DNA from: Semisulcospira habei
Lineage: Eukaryota > Mollusca > Gastropoda > Semisulcospiridae
DNA length: 64,000 bases
Assembly: GCA_036245525.1 (NCBI GenBank)
Contig: BTPG01000005.1
Location: forward strand, 180,033,698-180,097,697
Direction: 5' to 3'
The translations under genes and the position numbers were made by a program. Shown piece by piece: positions 41,301 through 43,134 of the stretch. How positions within the stretch are numbered: position 1 is the first letter of the stretch; each line of letters begins with the position of its first letter. Below the pieces are notes generated by a model. The model ran no database searches. It was given only the letters and a program-made list of their open reading frames with translations, and was not told where the DNA came from.

Positions 41301-41631
41301 TGTAACAGTCGAACATTTCTTACAAAGCGCTTTGAGGCTTCAGGGAGTGTCCACGAGTTTTTGGACAATTTTTCACATTGTCACACATCTCCCTATAGCG
41401 CCGTTCCGGAGATCGGTTCAGTGTTACAACTAGTTCTTCTTACAATACGTTTGCTGCAGGGTGAAATGTTATATAGCATGTATTCATGCGGCCAGATATA
41501 AATAGGGCCAAATGTTACGTAGATTTGCGTTTCCAGCCGATTCATGTATAATGGAAAAAAAAAAAAAAACTTGTTTCTGTTCGCAGACCTCTTTGAGTCC
41601 TCCTGCACCAGATGTGTCCTTGGCAGCCTGA
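768..41631 (+). CDS. Apolipophorin-like large lipid transfer protein, 3' part (22 exons)
   Basis: Secreted lipoprotein scaffold that carries lipid in hemolymph; this is the C-terminal part of a much longer protein. Twenty-two exons join in frame with GT-AG borders and compatible phases: 768-993, 1808-1973, 3322-3506, 8531-8686, 10074-10201, 10885-11032, 11810-11930, 13625-13716, 17703-17870, 19532-19727, 20752-20922, 23030-23244, 30638-30774, 31864-32131, 33878-34022, 35110-35298, 36080-36200, 36548-36786, 37657-37820, 38612-38755, 40287-40361, 41587-41631. They give about 1,160 residues: a beta-rich and amphipathic-helical lipid-binding region, a vWD domain (GDQHVVTFDRSHYNFAGRCS; SGWYHGRTAGLLGIYDNE), then a vWA-like segment and a CxxC-rich tail. 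The first exon starts in mid-codon, so the 5' end is outside the window. vWD sequences of this type are known from apolipophorins and vitellogenin relatives. No vitellogenin N-terminal domain is seen here, so vitellogenin is not formally excluded. The exact C-terminus is unresolved (see last exons). Confidence 0.9.
1083..1162. repeat. Palindromic hairpin, family G
   Basis: Starts TTAACTCATTCGAGACGTGC and folds back through gcggcttaaagccgc to gcacgtctcgaatg. Related copies occur at 32442-32521, 34271-34321 and 34369-34437, most starting TTAACTC. Confidence 0.8.
1704..1777. repeat. Palindromic hairpin, family J
   Basis: tgtgttggtctgtgatttt pairs with aaaatcacagaccagcaca. Relatives at 41934-42000 and 43063-43134 share the outer TGCTGGTCTGTGATTTT arm but have a different loop (acggccgtaggccgt). 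Confidence 0.75.
1808..1973 (+). CDS. Lipid transfer protein exon
   Basis: Acceptor tttgtag; donor AAGA|gtgaga. Encodes LKSPIKNVALEGTLTGDA and further alternating hydrophobic strands. Phase 0 in, phase 1 out, which fits the next exon (AAC split as A|AC). Confidence 0.85.
2308..2430. repeat. Palindromic hairpin, family A core with different outer arm
   Basis: Inner arm tcaagggtagtgtcagatta folds on itself with a short loop; the outer arm is gttgccagagattgc/…tctcttggtaac rather than the TTAACCC arm seen elsewhere. Confidence 0.75.
2784..2976. mobile_element. TTAA-tipped palindromic MITE, family A (degraded)
   Basis: Begins TTAACCCATTGAAGCCC. Carries the hairpin core ataatgcaagggcagtgcca, but the right arm is shortened and the right terminus is decayed (gggctaaatgtctta). 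Confidence 0.6.
3028..3127. mobile_element. TA-flanked palindromic MITE, family F
   Basis: About 100 bp, almost a perfect palindrome: TACTGACGAACAAAAGAAGT … GCTCGTCAGTA. TA borders suggest a Tc1/mariner-type element (inference). Copies at 10469-10569, 17499-17594 and 40065-40215. Confidence 0.75.
3205..3297. repeat. Palindromic hairpin, family A core
   Basis: Inner arms tccgattagcttggcgc / gcgccaagctaatcaggca. No TTAA termini are visible. Confidence 0.65.
3322..3506 (+). CDS. Lipid transfer protein exon
   Basis: Acceptor aatttgcag; donor CTGCAG|gtatca. Encodes a beta-rich stretch around VNVFGHMLDDKLLQTEVY and ends RPSMLTDLQ. Phase 1 in, 0 out. Confidence 0.87.
4435..5278 (+). pseudogene. 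LINE endonuclease region (broken)
   Basis: Reading frames 4435-4665 and 4703-5278 together carry the endonuclease: NVACWNIRTM, AALSEVRLPE, VIILGDFNARVG, LIDYVLVR and CHTDHRLV match the conserved APE motifs (N, E, D-x-N, S/T-D-H). A stop at 4663-4665 and a frameshift separate the parts, so it is not expected to be active. Confidence 0.85.
5267..7661 (+). pseudogene. LINE reverse transcriptase with C-terminal zinc finger (broken)
   Basis: The frame from 5337 to 6320, then TAG, then the same frame to 7661. RT motifs in order: SGKAAGIDGIPPEI, NYRGITLLSIAGK, GFRTNRSTTDMV, VDLTKAFDTV (just after the stop), NGVKQGCVLAPTLF, ELLFADDAALVAHT (catalytic FADD near 6700-6715), KKTEVLHQ, FTYLGCII. The C-terminal part has LRWAGHVSRMEDHRLP and a CxxC…H…C finger. 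A single premature TAG at 6321-6323 splits the catalytic domain. Confidence 0.87.
7733..7946. mobile_element. TTAA-tipped palindromic MITE, family A (full)
   Basis: TTAACCCATTCAACCC … GGGCTGAATGAGTTAA. Internal 80-bp hairpin built from aattcaaaggtagtgccaga…gcgcctgtcggcgcc… and its inverse. An asymmetric right part (tgcatagtcattagatgacg) is shared with the other family A copies. Confidence 0.85.
8026..8092. repeat. Palindromic hairpin, family D (diverged)
   Basis: gggcaggaggcataaattcc … atctatgcctcctgcc around ctgcttctgcag; the same fold as the 'catgagcccc' hairpins. Confidence 0.6.
8122..8209. repeat. Palindromic hairpin, family E
   Basis: ccctttgcgtgtcgctcgcg … accggcacgcaacggg, with the inner arm tttttgtcgcgatgattcc / ggaatcgtcacgacaaaaa. 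Confidence 0.75.
8222..8312. repeat. Palindromic hairpin, family E (second, adjacent, diverged)
   Basis: cccttcggctgtcggtggcg … gcgctacctaaagcaaaagg; inner tgtcgcgatgatccctgcagg. Ends at the TTAA that also starts the next element. Confidence 0.65.
8309..8500. mobile_element. TTAA-tipped MITE, family A with partial hairpin deletion
   Basis: TTAACCCATTCAGCCC … CGGGCTGAATGAATTAA. The right arm of the hairpin is missing (ggcgcctgtcggcg joins directly to aattatcatgg). Confidence 0.8.
8531..8686 (+). CDS. Lipid transfer protein exon
   Basis: Acceptor tttgtttcag; donor CTTCAG|gtgact; 52 whole codons (QYLSTQLTIFSYASSEIFSG...). Mostly amphipathic helix with regularly spaced K/E residues, as expected for a lipid-binding segment. 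The preceding 5-kb intron holds the + strand LINE. Confidence 0.87.
9455..9668. mobile_element. TTAA-tipped palindromic MITE, family A (inverted orientation)
   Basis: TTAACTCATTCAGTCCGACG … CAGGGATGAATGGGTTAA; the same element as at 7733 and 10586 in the opposite orientation. Confidence 0.87.
9780..9960. repeat. Imperfect inverted repeat around an A-run
   Basis: gcagagaagaacccaac and aacacgctt on the left mirror aagcgtgttt and gttgggttcttccgc on the right, separated by an A18 run. Related 'aagcgtgtttctttct' sequence occurs near 2130-2160 and 18000. Confidence 0.5.
10074..10201 (+). CDS. Lipid transfer protein exon
   Basis: Acceptor cctgttgcag; donor ATGAT|gtaagt. Encodes QEMTAMQGRLDDIHRDLRRF and following residues; a charged helix. 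Phase 0 in, 2 out. Confidence 0.87.
10469..10569. mobile_element. TA-flanked palindromic MITE, family F
   Basis: tatatactgacgagccaaag … cttttgctcttcagtatata; arms of about 45 bp with almost no loop. Confidence 0.78.
10586..10799. mobile_element. TTAA-tipped palindromic MITE, family A (best reference copy)
   Basis: 214 bp, TTAACCCATTCAGGCC … GGGCTGAATGAGTTAA (terminal inverted repeats about 16 bp including TTAA). A central palindrome of about 90 bp pairs almost perfectly around gcgcctgtcggcgc. Confidence 0.9.
10885..11032 (+). CDS. Lipid transfer protein exon
   Basis: Long pyrimidine tract (about 20 T) then tcag acceptor; donor CTCAAG|gtcagt. Encodes NGSRALSEQFRGFYAEAQTK and more amphipathic helix. 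Phase 2 in, 0 out. Confidence 0.87.
11333..11412. mobile_element. TTAA-tipped palindromic MITE, family E
   Basis: TTAACCCTTTGCGTGTCGG … cgctaccgacacaaaagggttag; about 78 bp, almost all palindrome (tttttgtcgcgatgg / aatcatcgcgacaaaaa). Confidence 0.82.
11701..11757. repeat. Palindromic hairpin, family E (short)
   Basis: aaccgctttggctgttggta … taccgacagccaaacggttaa; the inner arm is shortened to gcgctttttctcgcgc. Confidence 0.7.
11810..11930 (+). CDS. Lipid transfer protein exon
   Basis: Acceptor tttgtgcag; donor CTGCAAG|gtcagt. Encodes NTRTVLEQALDQLSLQVADL, helical with heptad-like leucines. Phase 0 in, 1 out. Confidence 0.86.
12011..12137. repeat. Palindromic hairpin, separate family
   Basis: aaggattgacacaggag … gcgctcaatccttcg; inner aatgggtgtgcctgatgcgc / gcgcatcagtcacgcccatt with ggcgcc around the loop. 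Unlike families A-C in sequence, but the same ggcgcc-tipped stem. Confidence 0.72.
12261..12450. repeat. Palindromic element, family K
   Basis: gaaactgccaagta … tactcacttggtagtttc; the inner ggggagagaattatgcattat pairs with the right arm around a cacacaaaaaaagtg loop. The larger copy at 46600-46985 has (CA)n in the same place. Confidence 0.72.
12953..12982 (+). repeat. (AAT)n microsatellite
   Basis: About ten AAT units in the intron between 11930 and 13625. The sequence around it (12480-13400) shows no exon and no clear repeat. Confidence 0.8.
13408..13605. mobile_element. TTAA-tipped palindromic MITE, family A
   Basis: TTAACCCGTTCAGCCCC … gttggggttaactgggttaa; core atactttaagggttgtgcca and inverse. 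Ends 19 bp before the acceptor of the exon at 13625. Confidence 0.82.
13625..13716 (+). CDS. Lipid transfer protein exon
   Basis: Acceptor gtctgtgcag; donor AGAGAG|gttagt. Short exon (92 bp) encoding YTAALQQTSFGQIYGGLSQV and following residues. Phase 1 in, 0 out. Confidence 0.82.
15018..15573 (+). repeat. Left arm of long inverted repeat
   Basis: Near-identical reverse complement of 16534-17095. It includes the gggctagtggcgagtagaag and gagctagtggagcgtagatg repeats, which also recur in diverged direct form at 16008-16220. Confidence 0.88.
16534..17095 (-). repeat. Right arm of long inverted repeat
   Basis: Reverse complement of 15018-15573 over about 560 bp with few mismatches. The spacer (15574-16533) holds a T-run and a diverged third copy of part of the arm. 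The last about 60 bp is tandemly duplicated (17028-17090, 17091-17157). Confidence 0.88.
17298..17372. repeat. Palindromic hairpin, family I (diverged)
   Basis: TTAACCCAGTAAGCAAAGGC … ccttttgcgcgctggga; relatives at 18739, 57400, 58820, 59634 and 62545. Confidence 0.6.
17499..17594. mobile_element. TA-flanked palindromic MITE, family F
   Basis: gtgacgagcaaaagaaatgc … gcatttcttttgctcgtca, near-perfect 45-bp arms (ggcatcatcggaaacac / gtgtttccgatgatgcc). Confidence 0.8.
17703..17870 (+). CDS. Lipid transfer protein exon
   Basis: Acceptor tttctctag; donor CAGCAG|gtgagc; 56 whole codons (VSNQKMLLALEKLGLKETYL...). Helical. The preceding 4-kb intron carries the nested MITE and 2.68-kb insertion. 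Confidence 0.87.
17950..18290. repeat. Diverged inverted repeat, family L
   Basis: cacgagtttcgacgaaaaca near 17960 and 18175 pair with tcttttcgacgaaacacgag near 18245-18265. A better copy is at 35885-36055. Confidence 0.5.
18527..18548 (+). repeat. G-homopolymer run
   Basis: About 20 consecutive G with one C break (18530-18552). Potential G-quadruplex, and a likely site of assembly error. Confidence 0.8.
18739..18851. repeat. Palindromic hairpin, family I
   Basis: gagccaaaggctctcgggcc and agttggcccgcgcacagccg fold to tgcgcgggccagct … ggtccgaggaccttttgc. The centre is cacagccgtg. Confidence 0.75.
18852..19531. other. Intron sequence without recognised feature
   Basis: T-rich, then unique sequence up to the acceptor at 19531. 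The string caagtcagcctgggtatggcacgctgcagtatagcgcg at 18660-18697 recurs inverted near 19109-19155, making a roughly 500-bp inverted repeat pair. No coding potential seen. Confidence 0.5.
19532..19727 (+). CDS. Lipid transfer protein exon
   Basis: Acceptor tctttcctag; donor CTGCCTG|gtatat (weaker donor). Encodes GIWAYQYWHVEQNLQAAAAQ through VYDPVNGEMQFEIYLP; the last part is beta-strand. Phase 0 in, 1 out. Confidence 0.87.
19842..19907. repeat. Palindromic hairpin, family D
   Basis: gcaagaggcatagatccgca tgagcccc, then gcaggcgca, then the exact inverse ending gcctcttgc. Near-perfect 28-bp arms. Confidence 0.82.
20164..20712. mobile_element. TTAA-tipped MITE, family D, with disrupted hairpin
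   Basis: Left end TTAACCCGCTCAGTGCC; right end ttgtctcggcactgaacgag tt. The left hairpin arm runs into a C19 tract (20293-20311), and about 330 bp of unrelated DNA separates it from the right end (cctcttgcagttgggtggtg). Confidence 0.65.
20752..20922 (+). CDS. Lipid transfer protein exon, just upstream of vWD
   Basis: Acceptor cggttgttgcag; donor ACAGAG|gtacgc. Encodes PLKSLAEPPDVRLTKYVNRV and a Trp/Pro-rich end (TTWLPPYR) that leads into the vWD domain. Phase 1 in, 1 out. Confidence 0.87.
21015..21102. mobile_element. TTAA-tipped palindromic MITE, family E
   Basis: TTAACCCTTTGGCTGTCGG … ccgctaccgacagccaaaag; internal ttgtcgcgaattctacagg / aatcatcgcgacaa. Confidence 0.8.
21224..21285. mobile_element. 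Short TTAA-tipped element
   Basis: TTAACCCCACCCAAGTCCCC … ggtaccgacagccaaaaggttaa. Contains a cccgggt mini-palindrome, and its right end is identical to family E ends. Probably a deletion/recombination derivative. Confidence 0.6.
21463..21925. repeat. Two tandem copies of a ~235-bp inverted-ended element
   Basis: Each unit starts aagctacgcttccataaa and ends gtgcttat[ag]ga[ag]ccgtagct, its inverse. Unit 1 is about 21463-21698 and unit 2 about 21700-21925, both with ttttctaaggaaaattgcat-like centres. A MITE dimer. Confidence 0.75.
22205..22697. mobile_element. Harbinger-like MITE with TTA target duplication
   Basis: AGACCCCGCCACAC at the left and its exact inverse GTGTGGCGGGGTCT at the right, flanked by TTA on both sides (22202-22204, 22698-22700). 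Subterminal ccgattttgaggccgattc / gaatcggcttcaaaatcgg is also inverted. Three-bp TTA/TAA duplications are typical of PIF/Harbinger. No transposase. Confidence 0.82.
22890..22955. repeat. Palindromic hairpin, family D
   Basis: aggaggtatagatcctcacg agcccc, then gaaattgca, then ggggctcatgaggatctata cctc. About 75 bp before the vWD exon acceptor. Confidence 0.8.
23030..23244 (+). CDS. Lipid transfer protein exon: vWD domain, N-terminal half
   Basis: Acceptor tttcctccag; donor AACAAG|gtgagt. Encodes AYVMGDQHVVTFDRSHYNFA followed by GRCSYILARD, the vWD start (G-D-x-H-x-x-T-F-D, then the first Cys). Phase 1 in, 0 out. The next intron contains the DIRS-like element. Confidence 0.93.
23321..23542. 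mobile_element. TTAA-tipped palindromic MITE, family B (full)
   Basis: TTAACCCCTAACATTCGG … cagtatggtatgggttaa, 222 bp. Hairpin agttcaagggtagtgccaga/atagcttggcgcctctaggc and inverse. Same layout as 14309 and 34468. Confidence 0.87.
24158..25156 (+). pseudogene. DIRS-like gag region
   Basis: Contains CCSCQVCTCLQCGGFQWPSD then THAVCLPCSGC, a cysteine-rich segment like DIRS gag, followed by an RS/P-rich tail. Several frames overlap here. A run of about 24 C at 24422-24445 probably shifts the frame. Confidence 0.6.
25200..26103 (+). pseudogene. DIRS-like reverse transcriptase and RNase H region
   Basis: RT palm is read up to 25580 (AVSLDLPDAYLHV; LPFGLNFSPWVF; SNYLDDLLLRN, the YLDD catalytic box). 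After a frameshift near 25555 the next frame continues LTRLGFLVNAGKSDLTPSRR to an RNase H-like LCVDASLAGWGAHLLP, interrupted by a C-run near 25955. A TGA ends that frame at 26101-26103, while the sequence continues as LELNAVWRALIAW. Confidence 0.82.
26104..27001 (+). pseudogene. DIRS-like RNase H end and tyrosine recombinase N-terminal part
   Basis: IDLFATRWNRQLPLFVSPIS and DPLAWAVDALSICWDG close the RNase H region; then RLEIVRQALAARGFSSAAME and ASARRPSTRCVYEG mark the recombinase N-terminal domain. C-runs (26511-26526, 26783-26801) break the frame. Sequence up to tccctcgctgg (27001) continues directly at 29953 on the far side of the insertion. Confidence 0.78.
27412..28755 (-). pseudogene. 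Gag-like ORF1 protein with CCHC zinc knuckles (LINE type)
   Basis: 447-codon frame. An RRM-like/PRE_C2HC region (SLRPIGFNLWIVSCPNQRAQ; VVGVVHGVPR) is followed by three knuckles: CANCCRLGHTAKVC, CVRCGSKNHRRADC and CTNCGGPHSSAYKKC. The tail is low complexity. This is the nucleic-acid-binding ORF1 layout of jockey/I-type LINEs. The upstream half (28838-29296, lysine-rich) is one frame off, so a frameshift near 28755-28838 separates them. Confidence 0.8.
28838..29296 (-). pseudogene. N-terminal part of LINE gag-like ORF1
   Basis: Starts MMEDLFGSLSSSTSNESLVG, continues with KKNKQKTNQKKKRR, acidic/Ser-rich, and ends in a K-run. Frame-shifted relative to 27412-28755. Confidence 0.6.
29942..30219 (+). 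pseudogene. DIRS-like tyrosine recombinase, C-terminal part
   Basis: Frame: DRFEPLPLARFADVTRKTCF, then ATAARVSELHALSARP (the first catalytic Arg of tyrosine recombinases lies in the ARxSEL box), then DGSVQLLTDPSF. Ends just before the right inverted repeat, so the final catalytic Tyr region appears missing or truncated. Confidence 0.8.
30638..30774 (+). CDS. Lipid transfer protein exon: vWD domain, middle
   Basis: Acceptor gttctcag; donor TACAG|gtagcc. Encodes IKVNNKVTELPFFSGPIRAV and strands to MEMDSSRGIY. Phase 0 in, 2 out. Lies just after the right end of the DIRS-like element. Confidence 0.9.
30834..31190 (-). pseudogene. 3' end fragment of a LINE ORF2
   Basis: On the minus strand: QVTIFRLRTGHNRLNFHLH, then SPLCPCGEAEQTAEHILQDC, the Cys-His C-terminal segment that follows RT/RNase H in jockey/I-type LINEs. 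Only about 110 codons remain; 5'-truncated. Confidence 0.75.
31518..31726. mobile_element. TTAA-tipped palindromic MITE, family C
   Basis: TTAACCCATTACATCCTCAGG … atcaagatgaaaaggggtaa. Hairpin tagttcaagggtagtgtcag / ctggcactacccttgaatta. Same family as 38864 and 47099. Confidence 0.8.
31864..32131 (+). CDS. Lipid transfer protein exon: vWD domain, C-terminal half
   Basis: Acceptor cttactag; donor GGACAG|gtgagt. Encodes SGWYHGRTAGLLGIYDNEPF, the hallmark vWD segment (G-R-x-x-G-L-L-G-x-x-D-N-E), then a Cys-containing region. An upstream ag at 31825-31826 gives the wrong frame. Phase 2 in, 0 out. Confidence 0.93.
32349..32396 (+). repeat. Poly-A tract
   Basis: About 47 consecutive A, inside the intron after the vWD C-terminal exon. 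Confidence 0.95.
32442..32521. mobile_element. TTAA-tipped palindrome, family G
   Basis: TTAACTCATTCGCGGCCAGC … ggctggcctcgaaggatttaa; inner cgcatcaggatgcgcgg / ccgcacatctggatgcgg. Confidence 0.78.
32526..32583. repeat. Palindromic hairpin, family D (short)
   Basis: ccaagaggcacagatcctcg / atgaggatctatgcttcttc, directly after the family G element. Confidence 0.65.
32870..33085. mobile_element. TTAA-tipped palindromic MITE, family B (inverted, left end decayed)
   Basis: Right end ggtgtattccgaatgataag ggttaa. Hairpin atagttcaagggtagtgcca / agcactacccttgaactatt with mismatched ggcacctagaggcgcc. Confidence 0.75.
33130..33470 (-). repeat. Dispersed repeat copy 1
   Basis: About 320 bp nearly identical, in inverted orientation, to 60835-61155 (for example ggcatcctgtctcgaaagac here, gtctttcgagtcaggatgcc there). 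Reads open as a 75-codon frame in both copies, but no family was recognised. Confidence 0.85.
33528..33670. mobile_element. TTAA-tipped MITE, family B, hairpin deleted
   Basis: TTAACTCTTATCATTCGG … cagtataatatgggttaa, but gtttgactaaagccactgg replaces the about 80-bp hairpin. The junction sits at the shared ACTAAA. Confidence 0.85.
33878..34022 (+). CDS. Lipid transfer protein exon: Cys-rich, C8-like, after vWD
   Basis: Acceptor ctcttgcag; donor TGTG|gtaagt. Encodes VDASELVRVCMEYVKAGLSQ and four cysteines in total, consistent with the helical C8-like region that follows many vWD domains. Phase 0 in, 1 out. Confidence 0.88.
34023..34110 (+). repeat. CTGT/CGGT simple repeat
   Basis: Tetranucleotide-like (ctgt, cggt, cgtc) run directly after the donor at 34022. 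Confidence 0.7.
34147..34264. repeat. Palindromic hairpin, family H
   Basis: ctaactcgttcagggcgc … ttttgaatgcgtgtaa; inner gcatcaatagctgcggaagt / acttcggcagctattgatgc. Confidence 0.75.
34271..34321. mobile_element. Minimal TTAA-tipped palindrome, family G
   Basis: Only 51 bp: TTAACTCTTTCGCGG … cccgcgaatgagttaa with a short inner part. A deletion derivative of family G. Confidence 0.7.
34369..34437. repeat. Palindromic hairpin, family G
   Basis: caatcattcgagacgtgccg … acgtctcgaatgagtg around ataaagccgcgtatccgtatg (inner left arm partly lost). Confidence 0.65.
34468..34680. mobile_element. TTAA-tipped palindromic MITE, family B (inverted, full)
   Basis: ttgaacccatatcatactga … attccgaatgataaatgttaa. 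Near-perfect hairpin ttagttcaagggtggtgcca / tggcactacccttgaactat around cgcctagaggcg. Confidence 0.85.
34972..35063. mobile_element. Palindromic MITE, family E
   Basis: tgaaccctttgtgtgtcagt … ccgaaacgcaaagggttaa; inner tttaggcgcgatgattcct / aggaatcatcgtggctaaa. Ends 47 bp before the acceptor at 35109. Confidence 0.82.
35110..35298 (+). CDS. Lipid transfer protein exon: start of vWA-like segment
   Basis: Acceptor tgtgtgcag; donor CAGG|gtaagc. Encodes VTCDVPGDTAVTAGSVFERN, then SADVLFVVEDGTCN, a hydrophobic strand like the first strand of a vWA fold. The metal-binding DxSxS motif is absent. Phase 1 in, 1 out. Confidence 0.87.
35474..35708. mobile_element. TTAA-type MITE, family D
   Basis: gtaacccgttcagtgctagcc … tctcggcactgaacgggtca. 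Central hairpin gaatgaggtatagattctca / tgaggatctatacatcattc (35601-35667). Confidence 0.78.
35885..36055. repeat. Inverted repeat, family L
   Basis: aaaatggcacgtgtttcgac gaaaa … ttttcgtcgaaacacgtgcc atttt. Two left-arm copies are present (35885 and 35935), i.e. a partially duplicated foldback ending 24 bp before the acceptor. Confidence 0.75.
36080..36200 (+). CDS. Lipid transfer protein exon: vWA-like segment
   Basis: Acceptor tttgttgcag; donor CTCAG|gtaaga. Encodes ANRFGLLSFHEEDQFVHTIE and more, matching a vWA second strand (RFGLxxF). Phase 1 in, 2 out. Confidence 0.87.
36405..36480. repeat. Diverged palindrome, family D
   Basis: ctcaagatgcatagttttac atgagcgcctgcgg / ccgcagaggctcatgggaaacaatgcctcttg. 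Confidence 0.5.
36548..36786 (+). CDS. Lipid transfer protein exon: vWA-like segment
   Basis: Acceptor tatcaacag; donor TTTG|gtgagc. Encodes ANVLTALQEAMKYPYRVGVA then KVLVLIPCSTCS and LLSNGFLLHVL, i.e. the helix-strand-helix-strand order of a vWA fold. Phase 2 in, 1 out. Confidence 0.88.
37080..37235. repeat. Imperfect inverted repeats between exons
   Basis: gagaatgaatgataccagat … atctggtagcactcattctc is one foldback (37070-37144). The following sequence has a weak family D trace (tgaggatctatttctcttgc). The rest of 36787-37070 is unique. Confidence 0.55.
37389..37587. mobile_element. TTAA-tipped palindromic MITE, family D (reference copy)
   Basis: TTAACCCGTTCAGGGTCCG … tctcggcactgaacgggttaa. 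Central perfect hairpin aagaggcatagatcctcatg agcccc cgcaactgcg and inverse. Confidence 0.88.
37657..37820 (+). CDS. Lipid transfer protein exon: end of vWA-like segment
   Basis: Acceptor acgttgcag; donor GTACAG|gtaatg. Encodes GVDRSGVHTRKSALRNSDAL and following residues; one Cys. Phase 1 in, 0 out. Confidence 0.85.
37895..38052. repeat. Family C MITE fragment, hairpin half lost
   Basis: ctgatacaccctttgcttga aataaatt … cagcctcagaatgtaattggttaa; the right hairpin arm is missing after cttggcgcc. A similar fragment is at 13797-13930. Confidence 0.65.
38612..38755 (+). CDS. Lipid transfer protein exon: CxxC-rich tail
   Basis: Acceptor ttacccacag; donor GGAAC|gtaagt; 48 whole codons. Contains CQICRCYDDGTGRGHTVCQM then C, i.e. 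two CxxC pairs that could hold a metal or form disulfides. Phase 0 in and out. Confidence 0.85.
38760..38795 (+). repeat. (AAAT)n microsatellite
   Basis: Tandem AAAT units starting 5 bp after the donor of the CxxC-rich exon. Confidence 0.85.
38864..39081. mobile_element. TTAA-tipped palindromic MITE, family C
   Basis: TTAACCCTTTTTTATTCTG … gacaggatgtagtggattaa; hairpin atagttcaaggatggtgcca / tggcatcacccttgacctaa. Confidence 0.82.
39810..39893. repeat. Palindromic hairpin, unassigned
   Basis: aatctcactctcgtggtctt aaaaccttatcctac / gtaggataaggttttcaaag cactggagtgagatt. Confidence 0.7.
40050..40215. repeat. Two overlapping family F palindromes
   Basis: actgacaaacgaaagaaaat at 40050 (truncated copy) followed by a second start tgctgacgaagaaacaaaat with the full inner arm and right end cacatttcttttgctccgca. 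Confidence 0.65.
40287..40361 (+). CDS. Lipid transfer protein exon: short penultimate exon
   Basis: Acceptor ggtgtgcag; donor ATCATT|gtaagt; 25 codons (QIPTWLQASSTSVMGVFNDL...). A second in-frame acceptor at 40307 would remove seven residues. The donor is a gtaagt tandem site: a second GT at 40366 shifts the frame of the last exon. Confidence 0.65.
40430..40585. repeat. Diverged family A palindromes
   Basis: gttgttcaatggtattgcct … ggcggtattcgtgaacaac and a second core caagggtagtgccagattaa / gctaatctggcactacc. Confidence 0.55.
40641..40917. mobile_element. Family A MITE with repeated inner arms
   Basis: TTAACCCATTTAACTATAAGG … gcgctttggggctatatggggtta. Three successive left-arm fragments (ataattcaagag, ataactctagggtagtgcca, attcaagggtagtgccagac) face a single right arm. 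Confidence 0.65.
40990..41115. repeat. Diverged family D palindrome with C-runs
   Basis: ttgccagaggcaaagattcc catgagccca … gggagctcatgagaatgggtaccttttgc; the arms are separated by C-rich expansions. Confidence 0.55.
41587..41631 (+). CDS. Lipid transfer protein last coding exon (frame uncertain)
   Basis: Acceptor ctgttcgcag. With the strong upstream donor (40362) it reads 14 codons to TGA at 41629-41631. If the tandem donor at 40366 is used, the exon reads on to TAG at 41667-41669 and ends in an ESSCTRCVLGSLKTLRG-type tail. That tail has a CxxC like the preceding exon and looks more protein-like. A missed small exon is also possible. Confidence 0.5.
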   Translation, partial: TSLSPPAPDVSLAA

Positions 41632-41933
41632 AGACACTACGCGGAATTTTCTTCAACATTTTCAACTAGATAACTTTCAGTCATCTGAGCTTTGTCACGT
41701 GTAGAAACATGACATCCTTCATCTGTATTTACCCTTCCTCTGACTTGTGTGCTGTTCTGTAATTTTGAACCTTGCGGCCTACGGCCGTAAGGTCCAAACT
41801 CACAGATCAGCACAAGTTTTAGGCTAGTATATAGTTCACTCTTGCCATAACATTAACGACATTGTGGTCATTAAAAAGACGTAAATGACATATAATGACA
41901 TTATGGTCATTAACATTCAGGACAAAATATACG

Positions 41934-42000
41934 TGCTGGTGTCCGATTTCTAACCTTACGGCCATTATCCATAAGGTCCAAAGTCAGGGACCAGCAAAAC
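41934..42000. repeat. Palindromic hairpin, family J
   Basis: tgctggtgtccgatttctaa ccttacgg / ccataaggtccaaagtcagggaccagca. Confidence 0.65.
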
Positions 42001-42144
42001 AAAATTTTCAAATGTTGCTCACGAATATGACAATGTCTTTCTTTTGTCATGAAGAGCAATTTGCATGACGCATTCTGTGAAAGAACGTGTATCTGCGTAG
42101 ACTCCCTTCCGTTTTTGCAAGCTCTTGTGTACATTTTCTCTGCT

Positions 42145-42255
42145 TTAACCCCTCAACTGCAGGGACAAGGCAAACGCTGCCCAGCTGCAAGAGACATAAA
42201 CCCTCATGAGCCCGCGCAGTCGCTGGGGCTCATGAGGATTTATGTCTCTTGTTAA
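42145..42255. mobile_element. TTAA-tipped palindrome, family D
   Basis: TTAACCCCTCAACTGCAGGG … tatgtctcttgttaa; hairpin caagagacataaaccctcat gagccc / ggggctcatgaggatttatg. Confidence 0.72.
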
Positions 42256-42374
42256 TCCTGTGTTCTGTGTGCCCACGTCTGGTCCCGTTTCTCTTGTGTT
42301 CTTCACGCTAACGTCGGTCAGTGTGCAGTGGTTAAAGGAAGGCCAGATCCTTGATCACAGGCAGCAACGGGGTT

Positions 42375-42380
42375 AATAAA
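42375..42380 (+). terminator. Candidate polyadenylation signal for lipid transfer gene
   Basis: AATAAA about 0.7 kb after the stop; another AATAAA lies at 43460-43465. No transcript end can be fixed from sequence alone, and the interval contains a palindromic repeat (42145-42255). Confidence 0.3.
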
Positions 42381-43062
42381 TTCAGCCCTAAGATTGCATC
42401 TCCGAATAGTATGATCACCGGATGGCTCGAGAGTGGTGACAGCACAGCCTGGCGCCTGAAAGCGCCCAACTGTTCTGGCAGATCCCTTGAGCGGCCACGG
42501 TCGTTCTTCCTCTTTCTGTCGGATCAGGGCTCGGAGATATACACTGAACTGGATGAAGAATTCGACAGTACAGAGTAGAGTAGTTAGCATGCATGCTATA
42601 TAACTACAGTGCCTTTCTGTCCACCAATACTCATAACGTTTAATTGTCCACCAGCAAGCTCACAATGGCGTTCTTGAATCGTGTACGGAAGACTTTTTTT
42701 TTCTGTAGGCTGTATCTGATGTACATACTCACAATAATCATGCCATGCCTAGCTAGCGGAGCTTTTCACTAGTTCAAACATAACTATACCCGTGTATATT
42801 TTTCTAACGTCTGCATGCCTTTCGTTTAGTTTTCATTATTATTCCGTGCATAACAGTTTGTTTCTTTAGCCTATCACCAGTATCTTTCTTTAGTCTATCA
42901 ATCACCTACTACGATAGTCTACACTGCTTTGTAGATTGCTAGCGCAGTAAGTTGGAAGATAGCAATGTCGTGTCCTAGCATAACTTTGGCTGCTGACTGG
43001 CTTAGCCTGTTGAATGGTAGATGGTTGTTTTATGGGTTCCAGGAATAGATGATCTATTATAT

Positions 43063-43134
43063 GTGCGCTGGTCTATGATCTTGGATCTCACGGCCGTAGG
43101 CCGTGAGATACAAAATCACAGACCAGCACACATG
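43063..43134. repeat. Palindromic hairpin, family J
   Basis: tgtgcgctggtctatgatct tggatctcacggc / gccgtgagatacaaaatcac agaccagcacaca. Confidence 0.8.
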
